Assembly (NCBI GenBank): GCA_019454185.1
Contig: CP075368.1
Location: 2,521,649 to 2,585,648 of the forward strand
Origin: Phycisphaeraceae bacterium
Lineage (GTDB): Bacteria; Planctomycetota; Phycisphaerae; Phycisphaerales; UBA1924
Direction: 5' to 3'
Length of the DNA: 64,000 nucleotides
Shown here: positions 1 to 8,621 of the stretch, piece after piece
Layout of the letters: each line of letters begins with the position of its first letter
Position numbering within the stretch: the stretch's first letter is position 1
The notes under the pieces: generated by a model
Databases searched by the model: none
The model's input: only the letters and a program-made list of their open reading frames with translations
What the model was told of the DNA's origin: nothing
Made by a program: the position numbers and the translations under genes

Positions 1-1215
1 GACAACCTGATCCGGGTCGATTGCGGTGTACGGCTCGAGCCCGAAGAACTCGGCAACTCTTCTGCGAACGAGCGGCATCCGTGTTGCGCCGCCGACGAGC
101 ACGACGGCGTCGATCATCCGCCGCGCGTCCTCCGGCGTCCGCGCGCCCAGCTCCCTCGACGCGTCGCGAAGGGCGGTCACGCACGCACGCATCGCGCGAT
201 CGATGAGCCCGCCGGACATCGCCTCCAGCTCGGCGCGTGTGAGTCTCCGCTCGTAGATCCGCGATCCAGACCCGTCGCCCACGTCGATGCGGATGCGGGC
301 CTCCTCCTGCGCACTGAGCCGGTGCTTGATCTCCTCGGCAAACTGCTTGAGCGCGCGCCTGACTTCGGGCGAAGGGTCGGCGCCTCGGTCCAACCAGCCA
401 CGCTCCCTCAGCTCGCGCGTGAAGAGCGCGACGAGCGCGTGGTCGATGTCGTCCCCGCCGAGGCGGGTGTCGCCGGCGGTCGAGATGACCTGGAAGAAGG
501 ACGTCTCGCCCTCGACCTGCGCCGGCGTGAGACGGAGGATGGAGACGTCAAAGGTGCCGCCACCGAGATCGAACACGGCGACAACAGAGTCCTGCTTGCG
601 ATTGCGGGAGGCGTCCCGATCGAGGCCGATGCCGTAGGCAAGTGCCGCGGCGGTCGGTTCGTTCACGATGCGAACAACCTCGAGCCCCGCCAAACGGCCC
701 GCGTCGCGTGTCGCCTGGCGCTGGGCATCGTCGAAGTACGCAGGCACAGTCACGACAGCCCTGGAAACAGCGTGCCCGAGGACGGCCTCCGCGCGACGCT
801 TGAGCGCACCGAGCACCGCACCCGAGACTTCCTGGGGAGAGACCACCCTGCTGCCTCCAGCCAACGGAAGCAGCACGCGGGCGGTCGCGTGCTCACCCTC
901 GACGACCGTGTAAGGGAGATACGCCAAGTCCGGCGCGGCGTCGGCGATCGACCTGCCCATGAGCCGCTTCACACTCGTGATCGTGGTGCTCGGAAACTCA
1001 ACGGCTCGATCCTTCGCATCGTCCCCCACCACCGTCGTCGGCTTGTCGGCCGAGCCCTCGTAGCGCACAGCACTCGGCAGAATCGCCCGCTCACCCGGCG
1101 GAACAAGCACCCGAGGACCTCGCTCATCGGCGATCGCGACGAGGGAGTTCGTCGTGCCGAGATCGATGCCGACGATCACGTCCTGGTTCGGTTTCGCAGC
1201 TTCGGTGCTGGACAT
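1..1215 (-). CDS. hscA: HscA-like Hsp70 chaperone (C-terminal part cut by window edge)
   Basis: ATP-dependent Hsp70 chaperone; only the first 405 codons (the nucleotide-binding domain) are inside the window and the frame is open at base 1. Visible signatures are IDLGTTNS (residues 17-24), VFDLGGGTFDVS (phosphate 2) and VLVGGATRMPLVR near the edge. The phrases SVKRLMGRS and VPAYFDDAQRQ are typical of the HscA branch, which helps transfer Fe-S clusters from IscU, rather than of DnaK. The ATG at 1215 was chosen because it places the first signature at the usual distance. A lipoprotein gene lies 32 bases upstream on the same strand. No iscU or hscB is visible, so the Fe-S role rests on sequence resemblance alone; a generic Hsp70 remains possible. 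Confidence 0.88.
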   Translation of the reverse strand, partial: MSSTEAAKPNQDVIVGIDLGTTNSLVAIADERGPRVLVPPGERAILPSAVRYEGSADKPTTVVGDDAKDRAVEFPSTTITSVKRLMGRSIADAAPDLAYLPYTVVEGEHATARVLLPLAGGSRVVSPQEVSGAVLGALKRRAEAVLGHAVSRAVVTVPAYFDDAQRQATRDAGRLAGLEVVRIVNEPTAAALAYGIGLDRDASRNRKQDSVVAVFDLGGGTFDVSILRLTPAQVEGETSFFQVISTAGDTRLGGDDIDHALVALFTRELRERGWLDRGADPSPEVRRALKQFAEEIKHRLSAQEEARIRIDVGDGSGSRIYERRLTRAELEAMSGGLIDRAMRACVTALRDASRELGARTPEDARRMIDAVVLVGGATRMPLVRRRVAEFFGLEPYTAIDPDQVV

Positions 1216-1247
1216 GGCGTGTCGCTCGGTAGATTCTGCGATGGGCT

Positions 1248-1799
1248 TCACCAAGACCAGCCGGTCGAGAGCCACGCGTGCTCGCCGAGTGTGCGCACGA
1301 GCGACTTGGCCCACTCATCTTCCTCAAGATTCACGACGCGCGTGGTCCGGCGTCCATCGGCCGAGATATGGATGATCGCCGACGTGGAACTCGTGCGGAT
1401 CACGGTGTCCTCACCAGGGTCGCCGATCTGCAGCTCGGGACGGATCCACGAGAGCCGACGCCAGAGATCCGCCATCTGGAGATCCGTCAGGTACTTGGTC
1501 CGAGGGGGATAGACGCGTGTCGTTGCGCCGGCCCCGACGGCGGACCGGAACAGCCCGTCCGGCTCCACGATGTAGCGAGCGGGGCGCTCTGCAAGATCCT
1601 TACCGAATGCAAGATCACGTCCGCGCTCGTCCGTCTCGCGACCAGGCGTCATGACCGTCACCGAAAGCGCAAAGTCCGTCGGATAGTCCGTACCCCGAAC
1701 CGGCACGTGTGTGGGCTTCGTCTGGGATGCACACCCGGCGAGCAGCACGCTGGCGAGAAGAACGCAGATCACGGGCACAAGCCGCGGGATGGGGAGCAT
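1248..1799 (-). CDS. predicted lipoprotein of unknown function
   Basis: 183 residues. The N-terminus is a lipoprotein signal peptide: hydrophobic stretch then the lipobox LLAGC with Cys23 as the acylation site. The remaining ~160 residues are soluble, with no family I recognise. The gene reads in the same direction as the Hsp70 gene and ends 32 bases before it, so the two may be cotranscribed. It is divergent from pheT across about 70 bases, which must hold both promoters. Probably anchored in a membrane facing the periplasm. Confidence 0.75.
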   Translation of the reverse strand: MLPIPRLVPVICVLLASVLLAGCASQTKPTHVPVRGTDYPTDFALSVTVMTPGRETDERGRDLAFGKDLAERPARYIVEPDGLFRSAVGAGATTRVYPPRTKYLTDLQMADLWRRLSWIRPELQIGDPGEDTVIRTSSTSAIIHISADGRRTTRVVNLEEDEWAKSLVRTLGEHAWLSTGWSW

Positions 1800-1870
1800 G
1801 TCAAAGTCTAGAGCGGTCGAGGTTCGGACGGATCGCGCGCCGCCTGCCGCGACGACTACGCTTTGTGCCC

Positions 1871-3967
1871 ATGAATATCTCCCTCCAGTGGCTGAACCGC
1901 TACCTCTCCGAGCCCGTCACCGCGCCCGAGGCCGAGGAGATCCTGACGCACGTCGGATTCCCGCTCGAATCATCGGTCGAGAAGGGGCCTGGGGACTGGC
2001 TGATGGATGTCGAGGTGACATCAAACCGGGGGGATTGCCTGTCCCACCTGGGCGTGGCGCGGGAGATCGCCGCCAAGACCGGGCGCACGCTCGTCATGCC
2101 CAGTGCCCCCCCGCCGAAGCGAGCGGGGCGCGTCGGCGATGTCCTGACGCTGACCAACGAGACGCCCGATGCCTGCCCGAGATTCACCGCGCAGGTCGTC
2201 CGCAACGTCAAGGTCGGACCGAGCCCGGCATGGATCAGAGACGCGCTCGAAGCGGTCGGGCAGCGTTCGATCAGCAACATCGTCGATGTCACGAACTTCA
2301 TCACGCTCGAACTCGGCAACCCCTGCCACGTCTTCGATCTCGACAAGCTGGAGGGACGCGCCCTTCGCGTGCGCTACGCGAGAAAGGGCGAGCCCCTCAA
2401 GACCCTTGACGGCAAGCAGCGCACGCTGGTCGAGACCGATCTCGTTGTCGCCGACACAATCCGGGCCCAGTCCCTTGCAGGCGTCATCGGCGGCGCAGAC
2501 TCGGAGGTCTCCGCCTCGACCGTCAACGTCGTGCTTGAGATGGCTACGTGGGATCCGGCCACGATCCGCAGGGCCGCTCGGCGCCTGGGCATCCGCACCG
2601 ACGCGGGATACAGGTTCGAGCGCGGCGTCCACCCCGCAACCCTGGACGATGCCGCGCGCCGGGCCGCGGAACTCATCGTGCAGGTCGCGGGCGGCGAGCT
2701 CGCCGAGGGGATCCTGAGCGAGGGCAAGCCCGTTCCCAAGCCGCAGATCGTCGAGCTGCGCCCGTCGCGGTGTGCCGCGATCATCGGGCAAGCGATCCCC
2801 GCCGGAGACATCATCGCCATGCTCCGGCGGCTCGACATCGATGTCTCACAGCGCGACGAGGACACACTGGCCTGCGAGATCCCCGCGTGGCGCATCGATC
2901 TTGAGCGTGAGATCGATCTGATCGAAGAGGTCGCGAGGATCCGCGGCCTGGACACCATCGAAGTCTCCGAGCGTCTGCCGATCGCGATCCGCCCGCCGCA
3001 ACCGACCGAGCGTGCCGCCCGCGAGTTGACGGGCGTGCTGACGGGCATGGGGTTTTACGAGGCCGTCACGTTCACGTTCGTGACTCCGGCTCAGGCCGCA
3101 CCATTCGCGGGGCCGGGCGTCGGTCTTGTGAAAGTCGATGATGAGCGTCGCGGCGCGGATGGCACACTGAGGCCGAGCGTGCTGCCGGGCCTGCTGCTCT
3201 GCCGGCGCTCGAACCGAATGGCCCAGGTGGAGCAGCCGGGAGGCGTGCGGCTCTTCGAGATCTCGGCAACATTCGGTCAGGATTCGAAGGGCGACTCTCT
3301 GGAAGCGCGACGCCTCGGGATGCTGCTCGACGCGCCCCTTTCCGGGAAGCGAGCGACACACGACGACCGACAGACCGCGGTGCGCCTGGCACGCGGCGCG
3401 GTCGAAGCGGTGGTGCTGGCGATGGCCGGGCCGCGTGCCCGCGTGTCGATAGAGCCGAAGGAGACGGGGATCCCCGCTTGGGAATCCGGCGCGTCCGGAA
3501 CGGTCTGGATGGAGACCGAGAAGGGCCGCCGAGCCATCGGCACACTTGGTCTCATGTCGAAGCAGACGCTCGACCTCTTCGAACTCGAGCACCCTGTCGC
3601 CTGCGCCGAACTGGAGATCGAGCCCCTCCTCGCGGCATATCCCGGCGGCAGCGCGATCGAGCCGCTCCCCGCCTTCCCTTCCATCGAGCGCGATCTCTCG
3701 CTGGTCGTCGCCGAGAACGTCCCATGGGCAAGGTTCGAGGCGTTGCTCGCACGCATCGGCAAGGAACGCGAGATGGCGCTCCTGGAGTCGTCGCGATTCG
3801 TCGGTGTCTACCGGGGCGAGCAGGCCGGCAAGGGGAAGAAGAGCGTGACGCTCCGCATGCGATTCCGAGCCGCCGACCGGACACTTCGCCATGAAGAGGT
3901 CGATCCGCAGGTCGCACGCGTCATCGCGGAGGCAAAGTCTGAACTCAACGCGGAACTCCGCGCCTGA
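1871..3967 (+). CDS. pheT: phenylalanine--tRNA ligase beta subunit, short form
   Basis: Beta subunit of the alpha2beta2 enzyme that charges tRNA-Phe. 698 residues, whereas bacterial PheT is usually about 800. The N-terminus ISLQWLNRYL is the normal B1 start, but residue ~40 runs directly into the segment DVEVTSNRGDCLSHLGVARE, so the EMAP-II/OB-fold tRNA-binding domain (B2, normally ~40-150) is absent. The B3/B4 editing region, B5 and the catalytic-like core follow, and the C-terminus has the FDX-ACB anticodon-binding domain. The ATG at 1871 was chosen because it gives the conserved N-terminus; the longer upstream frame overlaps the divergent lipoprotein gene. pheS is not adjacent in this window. 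Confidence 0.95.
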   Translation: MNISLQWLNRYLSEPVTAPEAEEILTHVGFPLESSVEKGPGDWLMDVEVTSNRGDCLSHLGVAREIAAKTGRTLVMPSAPPPKRAGRVGDVLTLTNETPDACPRFTAQVVRNVKVGPSPAWIRDALEAVGQRSISNIVDVTNFITLELGNPCHVFDLDKLEGRALRVRYARKGEPLKTLDGKQRTLVETDLVVADTIRAQSLAGVIGGADSEVSASTVNVVLEMATWDPATIRRAARRLGIRTDAGYRFERGVHPATLDDAARRAAELIVQVAGGELAEGILSEGKPVPKPQIVELRPSRCAAIIGQAIPAGDIIAMLRRLDIDVSQRDEDTLACEIPAWRIDLEREIDLIEEVARIRGLDTIEVSERLPIAIRPPQPTERAARELTGVLTGMGFYEAVTFTFVTPAQAAPFAGPGVGLVKVDDERRGADGTLRPSVLPGLLLCRRSNRMAQVEQPGGVRLFEISATFGQDSKGDSLEARRLGMLLDAPLSGKRATHDDRQTAVRLARGAVEAVVLAMAGPRARVSIEPKETGIPAWESGASGTVWMETEKGRRAIGTLGLMSKQTLDLFELEHPVACAELEIEPLLAAYPGGSAIEPLPAFPSIERDLSLVVAENVPWARFEALLARIGKEREMALLESSRFVGVYRGEQAGKGKKSVTLRMRFRAADRTLRHEEVDPQVARVIAEAKSELNAELRA

Positions 3968-4166
3968 GCGGCTGGCCCGCAGAAGTACGGTCGGTGAACG
4001 GAAACAGATCGGTGCGAACATTTTGACTCGTGGGTGCGTCCTTTTACGGTCTCGCGAATAGGATTGGCACCGATAGGGAGGTGGCCTTTCCCACCCCGAT
4101 CCGGGCACTCGGCATGAGCCGATTCGCAACTGGACAGATCCTCGCGGCACGGAAGGAGCAGCATCG

Positions 4167-5123
4167 ATGACGACCGTTTCCACACGCCCAGCCACAGGAG
4201 CATCAGCCGTGCCATCTACTGACCGCCCTTTGATCTGGGTGAACGGCGAGTTGAAGCCCAAGAGCCAGGCCATGGTGAACGTGTACGACCACGGACTGCT
4301 GTACGGCGACGGCATCTTCGAGGGGATCAGGGTCTATCAGGGCAGGATCTTCCTCTGCAAGCAGCACATCGAACGCCTCTGGAAGTGCGCTTCCGACATC
4401 CGCATGACAATCCCCGTTTCGAAGGACGAGATGGTCTCGATCATGCGGAAGTGCATCGAGGCAAACGGGATCGTGGACGGGTACATCCGCCTGATCGTCA
4501 CCAGGGGCGTCGGCACGCTCGGGCTCGACCCGAGGCGGTGCCCAGTCCCCGGGATCATCTGCATCGCCGACCAGATCTCCCTCTTCCCCTCGCAGATGTA
4601 CGACGAGGGAATGCGCGTTGTCGTCGCCAACCGCCCGAAGACGCCGGTTGAGTGCCTCGATCCGCGGATCAAGAGTCTCAACTATCTGAACAACATCCTC
4701 GCCAAGTGCGAGGCCATCGACTATGGCTGCCACGAGGTGATCATGCTGAACCTCAACGGCGATGTCACCGAGGGCTCGGGCGACAACATCTTCATCATCA
4801 AGAACGGTGAGATCTTCACGCCTCCCTCAGGCGTCGGACTCCTCGAGGGAATCACCCGCAGATTCGTCATGGAGCGTCTTGCTCCGGACTGCGGCATGAA
4901 GGTCATTGAGAAGTCCTTCAAACTCGATGAACTCCTGAAGGCCGATGAGATTTTCCTCACAGGGTCCGCCGCCGAGATCATCTCGGTCACTCAGGTCGAC
5001 CAGCACGACGGCAAGGCGATCACCAAGACGACCCGAATCTCCCAGGGCGAAGGCCCCATCACCAATCGGCTGCGTCAGCGATTCCGCCAGATCGTCACCT
5101 CCCCGGACGTGCCCGAGAACTGA
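4167..5123 (+). CDS. ilvE: branched-chain amino acid aminotransferase
   Basis: PLP-dependent fold-type IV transaminase, 318 residues, the last step of Val/Leu/Ile synthesis and first of their breakdown. The family motif YDHGLLYGDGIFEG is at 40-53; Lys169 in DPRIKSLNYLNN is the Schiff-base lysine, and TEGSGDNIF (201-209) binds the PLP phosphate region. The ATG at 4167 has an AAGGAG ribosome binding site nine bases upstream. The first ~20 residues are a non-conserved extension. A 199-base gap separates it from pheT. D-amino-acid or aminodeoxychorismate transaminases are close relatives, but length and motifs fit IlvE best. Confidence 0.93.
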   Translation: MTTVSTRPATGASAVPSTDRPLIWVNGELKPKSQAMVNVYDHGLLYGDGIFEGIRVYQGRIFLCKQHIERLWKCASDIRMTIPVSKDEMVSIMRKCIEANGIVDGYIRLIVTRGVGTLGLDPRRCPVPGIICIADQISLFPSQMYDEGMRVVVANRPKTPVECLDPRIKSLNYLNNILAKCEAIDYGCHEVIMLNLNGDVTEGSGDNIFIIKNGEIFTPPSGVGLLEGITRRFVMERLAPDCGMKVIEKSFKLDELLKADEIFLTGSAAEIISVTQVDQHDGKAITKTTRISQGEGPITNRLRQRFRQIVTSPDVPEN

Positions 5124-5295
5124 TCCGCCGACGTTTCCGGCCCCTTCACACCGGCCATGCCAGGCCAGATGATGCCTTATTGAACTGCGCAAACCGAGGC
5201 GCATCAGTTGTGTGCGTGGATGCGTTTCAGTACACTCAAACCGTGGTTGCGGTCCGTCGTGGGGATGAGACACAACCGCCTTGGAGTGCTGCTCA

Positions 5296-7983
5296 ATGCT
5301 CGCGGTGCGTGTCTTGCGCGTCGTTTGCTCGTGCGCGCCTCTCGGACTTGTCTGCTGGACGCTCGCTTCTGCCCAGCCGGTCCCGGTGGTGTCGAAATCA
5401 TCGGGCGTCAATCAGTCCTATGCGGTCGGTGCGGAGGCGCGGGAACGCACCTTCAGATTCGATGCCGGCGTCGAACTCGCGCCCGGACTCGAGTTCGGAT
5501 TCACTCGGGGCGTGCCGAGCGTCGCGGCGGATGGCTCGCCCATCGCGCCGCACCAGCCACGCTTTGCACCGCCGATCACCATCGCGTCGGATGTCCGCGT
5601 CGAGAACGTCCGCCAGACCAGCACCTCGACGATCATCCTCGCGAGCGGCGTCGATGCCGATGGTGTCACCCCGATGCTGGTCGTGCGGGACTCCTCGCAG
5701 CAGGTCGTCGATGTCTTCTGGTGCGCGAATGACGATCTGCTGCTCGCCGAGCAGACGGGCGTCGGTCGAACCCGCACGAATCTGGCGAGCGTCTGGCCGA
5801 TCGATATCCTCGGCGGCGCATCGCCGCTGAAGCGGTATGAGCCGAAATCGGGGGCCGTGTGCCACGGGCTCATCGTGCTGGTCTGCAGCGTCTCGGTCTA
5901 CCAGGATTTCACGATCGGCGTCTGGCCCGTCGCTTCGACCGCGATCGTTGTCTCACAGGACAGAGGCGCAACGTGGACGCTCCTCTACGAGGACGAGCCG
6001 AGCCAGCACGGGCTCGCCCGAGTCCGCGCATGGTCGATGCAGAACTGGTGCCCGAGCGGCCCCGAATCCCGACCCACCGAAGCGTGGTTCATCGCGACCG
6101 ATTATCGGTTCAAGCCCTTCTGCGAAGGGGGTGCCGCATACTTCCTCCGCGCCACCCGACAGTCGGCGGACGATCTCTGGACGCTCGACACCGGCACACG
6201 CATCTACCAGACACCCGCCCCGATCACTGGGCAGCACGCCCACGCCGCAGCGGTCGTGCCCGGACCAGATGGCCCGATCGCGATCGTGTCGATCGGCGAT
6301 GGGCAGGCCCTCAACCGTGTCGTCAGACTCACTCCCTCGTCGCTGACAGGAACCGTGAGCCCGTGGGAGAGCCAGGAGAGTTTCCACGGCTCCGAGGGAA
6401 CCCCGGGGAACCAGTTTGTCGGGTGCGCGCCGCTCGGTGCGACGGGCTTGGTCATACTCGGAAGCGATCTCGCGGATGAGCAGATCATGCTCATGGATCC
6501 AACCGGCGACTCGCCGCGGCACATGCGTCTCTTCGGCGGAACATGGTCCAACGGCATCACCTCGCAGGTCTTCATGATCCGTTCGCCACGCCCGGAAGTC
6601 CGCGGGCCATATTGCGCGACATACGACCCACAGCAGAACAGCACCCTCTTCCCGCCCCACGCCAGGCGCCTCCTCTATTCCGAAGATGGGCTGCGCTGGG
6701 CACACATGCTCGCCCCGGGCGCGACAACATCCTGGACCGCGTCGATCCACGGGGATCACGTCTACATCGATGGAGAGTTGTCCTCCGGCACGCGCCTGCG
6801 CCGCGCCACACTCCCGCGAATGCACACCGCCGCGCCGCTCGATGTCTCGTCCGGCATGATGCAGCGGCTCAGGCAATCGCCGACACACACAAGCGGTGGC
6901 GGCGGGACGCTTGTCGCACTGACTCGGAACGCCGAAGGGCTGTGGATGGACGAGGGTGTGGCCATCGATCCTCAGCCGCCCTGCGTCGGCCCGGTCTGGA
7001 AGGCGACCGGCATCGCCGGGACGACCGACACCCGCATCGGTGACATCTCGCTCATCGGCAGCGCCACGTTCGGGCAGACGGTCGGCGTGCAGCGGGTCGC
7101 GATGCGCTTCTGGACCATGGGCATCCAGAGCGATCGATCCACCACAACCCGTTTCGAGCTGAAGCCGAACGCGAGCCCGCCCCTCTACATCCGCACACTG
7201 AACAGCGTCGTGGAGCAAGAGTGGCAGGCGACCACCATCGTGGGCGAGTTGCCGATCCCCGCCGGCCAGACGCCAGTGCTCAGAATCAGATCCGGCAGCG
7301 GAGTCGGTACGGCACAATCCTTCTATCTGGCTCTCGATGCCTTCGCCGAGGGGCGCGGCTACGCCGGATACCCCGCAGGCCCCGACACGTCTCTGGATGG
7401 AATGGGCACGGCCATGCCCGACGAGCGTGCATGGATCTCCGGCTTCGATCTCGCGGAAAGATGGACCGTCACGATCGCGGGGCGTTTGCCCGACGATGGC
7501 TGGGACCTCGCCCTCCTGAGCAGAGAAGGTCTGATCTGGCCGCTCTTCTCGCTCTGGTGCTCGGACAGAGAACGACTCGTCTTTGTTGCCGATTCCGTCA
7601 ACCACACACTCGAAGCACGGATCATCCGCGATAACCACATCGTCGCCACCTACACACTCAACGAAATGGTCTGGACTCGCGGATCGTCGCTGCAGGTCTC
7701 GGTCTCGCAGATCAGCCCGGACGCTCCCCTCGGCATCACCGTTGCCGGATGCGGCATGCCCGCCCGCGACATGGCCCTTGCTCCAAACACCCAGAACACA
7801 CCCGCGCTCACACGCCCCGTCAGGCAGATCCGGTTCGACGACGGCTCTGGAATCGACGGCATCGGCATGGACGTGCGTTGCTCCCCGATGCTCTGGTTCG
7901 GCGGCAGCATCGTCGAGCACAGGTCTTGGTCCCCACAGCAAAGACGCGAGGCCTTGAGAACGCTGCACTACCTCGCTCCATGA
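5296..7983 (+). CDS. large secreted protein with an Asp-box, possible beta-propeller
   Basis: 895 residues from the ATG at 5296; a TTG five codons upstream is the alternative. The N-terminus has a hydrophobic signal-peptide-like segment ending in ASAQP. SQDRGATWTLL (about residues 222-232) matches the Asp-box S-x-D-x-G-x-x-W of sialidase and BNR-repeat propellers, and LYSEDGLRWAHML near residue 460 is a second, weaker copy. The C-terminal third looks like a beta-rich sandwich. I cannot name the family; a sialidase-type fold acting outside the cytoplasm is an inference from these turns. It stands alone, downstream of ilvE and upstream of a small membrane protein on the same strand. Confidence 0.8.
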   Translation: MLAVRVLRVVCSCAPLGLVCWTLASAQPVPVVSKSSGVNQSYAVGAEARERTFRFDAGVELAPGLEFGFTRGVPSVAADGSPIAPHQPRFAPPITIASDVRVENVRQTSTSTIILASGVDADGVTPMLVVRDSSQQVVDVFWCANDDLLLAEQTGVGRTRTNLASVWPIDILGGASPLKRYEPKSGAVCHGLIVLVCSVSVYQDFTIGVWPVASTAIVVSQDRGATWTLLYEDEPSQHGLARVRAWSMQNWCPSGPESRPTEAWFIATDYRFKPFCEGGAAYFLRATRQSADDLWTLDTGTRIYQTPAPITGQHAHAAAVVPGPDGPIAIVSIGDGQALNRVVRLTPSSLTGTVSPWESQESFHGSEGTPGNQFVGCAPLGATGLVILGSDLADEQIMLMDPTGDSPRHMRLFGGTWSNGITSQVFMIRSPRPEVRGPYCATYDPQQNSTLFPPHARRLLYSEDGLRWAHMLAPGATTSWTASIHGDHVYIDGELSSGTRLRRATLPRMHTAAPLDVSSGMMQRLRQSPTHTSGGGGTLVALTRNAEGLWMDEGVAIDPQPPCVGPVWKATGIAGTTDTRIGDISLIGSATFGQTVGVQRVAMRFWTMGIQSDRSTTTRFELKPNASPPLYIRTLNSVVEQEWQATTIVGELPIPAGQTPVLRIRSGSGVGTAQSFYLALDAFAEGRGYAGYPAGPDTSLDGMGTAMPDERAWISGFDLAERWTVTIAGRLPDDGWDLALLSREGLIWPLFSLWCSDRERLVFVADSVNHTLEARIIRDNHIVATYTLNEMVWTRGSSLQVSVSQISPDAPLGITVAGCGMPARDMALAPNTQNTPALTRPVRQIRFDDGSGIDGIGMDVRCSPMLWFGGSIVEHRSWSPQQRREALRTLHYLAP

Positions 7984-8076
7984 GCCCCCCACCCACCCGT
8001 CGCTCCCCGGCAGTCCCCTCCCTCTGATGCAATCGGCGCGCCGAGCGCGTGGTCGATCAGATACGCTTGACTCCGC

Positions 8077-8475
8077 ATGATCCAGACACTCCTCACGTCG
8101 CCGGTCTCGCGCTGGCTCGTCCCCGTGCTGCTCCTGATCGGCTCCAACGTCTTTATGACCTATGCGTGGTACTACCACCTCAAGGTCAAGACGTGGCCGC
8201 TCCTGGTGGCGATCGGCTTCTCGTGGGGGATCGCCCTCTTTGAGTACTGCCTTCAGGTTCCCGCCAATCGCATGGGGCATGTCTCCAACGGCGGCGCGTT
8301 CACGGCACCGCAACTCAAGATCATCCAGGAAGCGATCACATTGATCGTCTTCACCGCCTTCACGCTCCTCGTGCTCCGCGAGAAGCCGCGCATGCACGAC
8401 TACATCGCGATGGGCCTCATCCTGCTCGCGGTGATTGTCTCGATGATGGGAAGGCGGAGCGGCGGGGGGCATTGA
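8077..8475 (+). CDS. DUF486 (DMT-superfamily-like) small membrane protein
   Basis: 132 residues with four predicted membrane helices (about 12-30, 41-58, 80-100, 108-126). The segments LLIGSNVFMTYAWYYHLK, FEYCLQVPANRMG and LKIIQEAITLIVF are characteristic of the DUF486 family, a half-length relative of drug/metabolite transporters. The substrate of this family is unknown. The protein would sit in the inner membrane, probably as a dimer by analogy with four-helix DMT proteins. It has no clear operon partner; about 150 bases without a gene separate it from the efflux adaptor. Confidence 0.88.
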   Translation: MIQTLLTSPVSRWLVPVLLLIGSNVFMTYAWYYHLKVKTWPLLVAIGFSWGIALFEYCLQVPANRMGHVSNGGAFTAPQLKIIQEAITLIVFTAFTLLVLREKPRMHDYIAMGLILLAVIVSMMGRRSGGGH

Positions 8476-8621
8476 ACACCCTCTTCCTTCCCCATCGATT
8501 CGTTCCCGCACATCTTCGGGGTGAACACCTCAGCCACCGACCACCGTGTCTCGTTTCCGATGGCGTACCCTTGTGACCCGACTGGCGCGTGGATACGCGG
8601 CACAGGGGACTGCGAGGGTGT

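Noticed and set aside
5953..8511. Minus-strand open frame of 852 codons
   Set aside because: Antisense of the secreted protein and of the DUF486 gene; crosses two real genes and has no domain.
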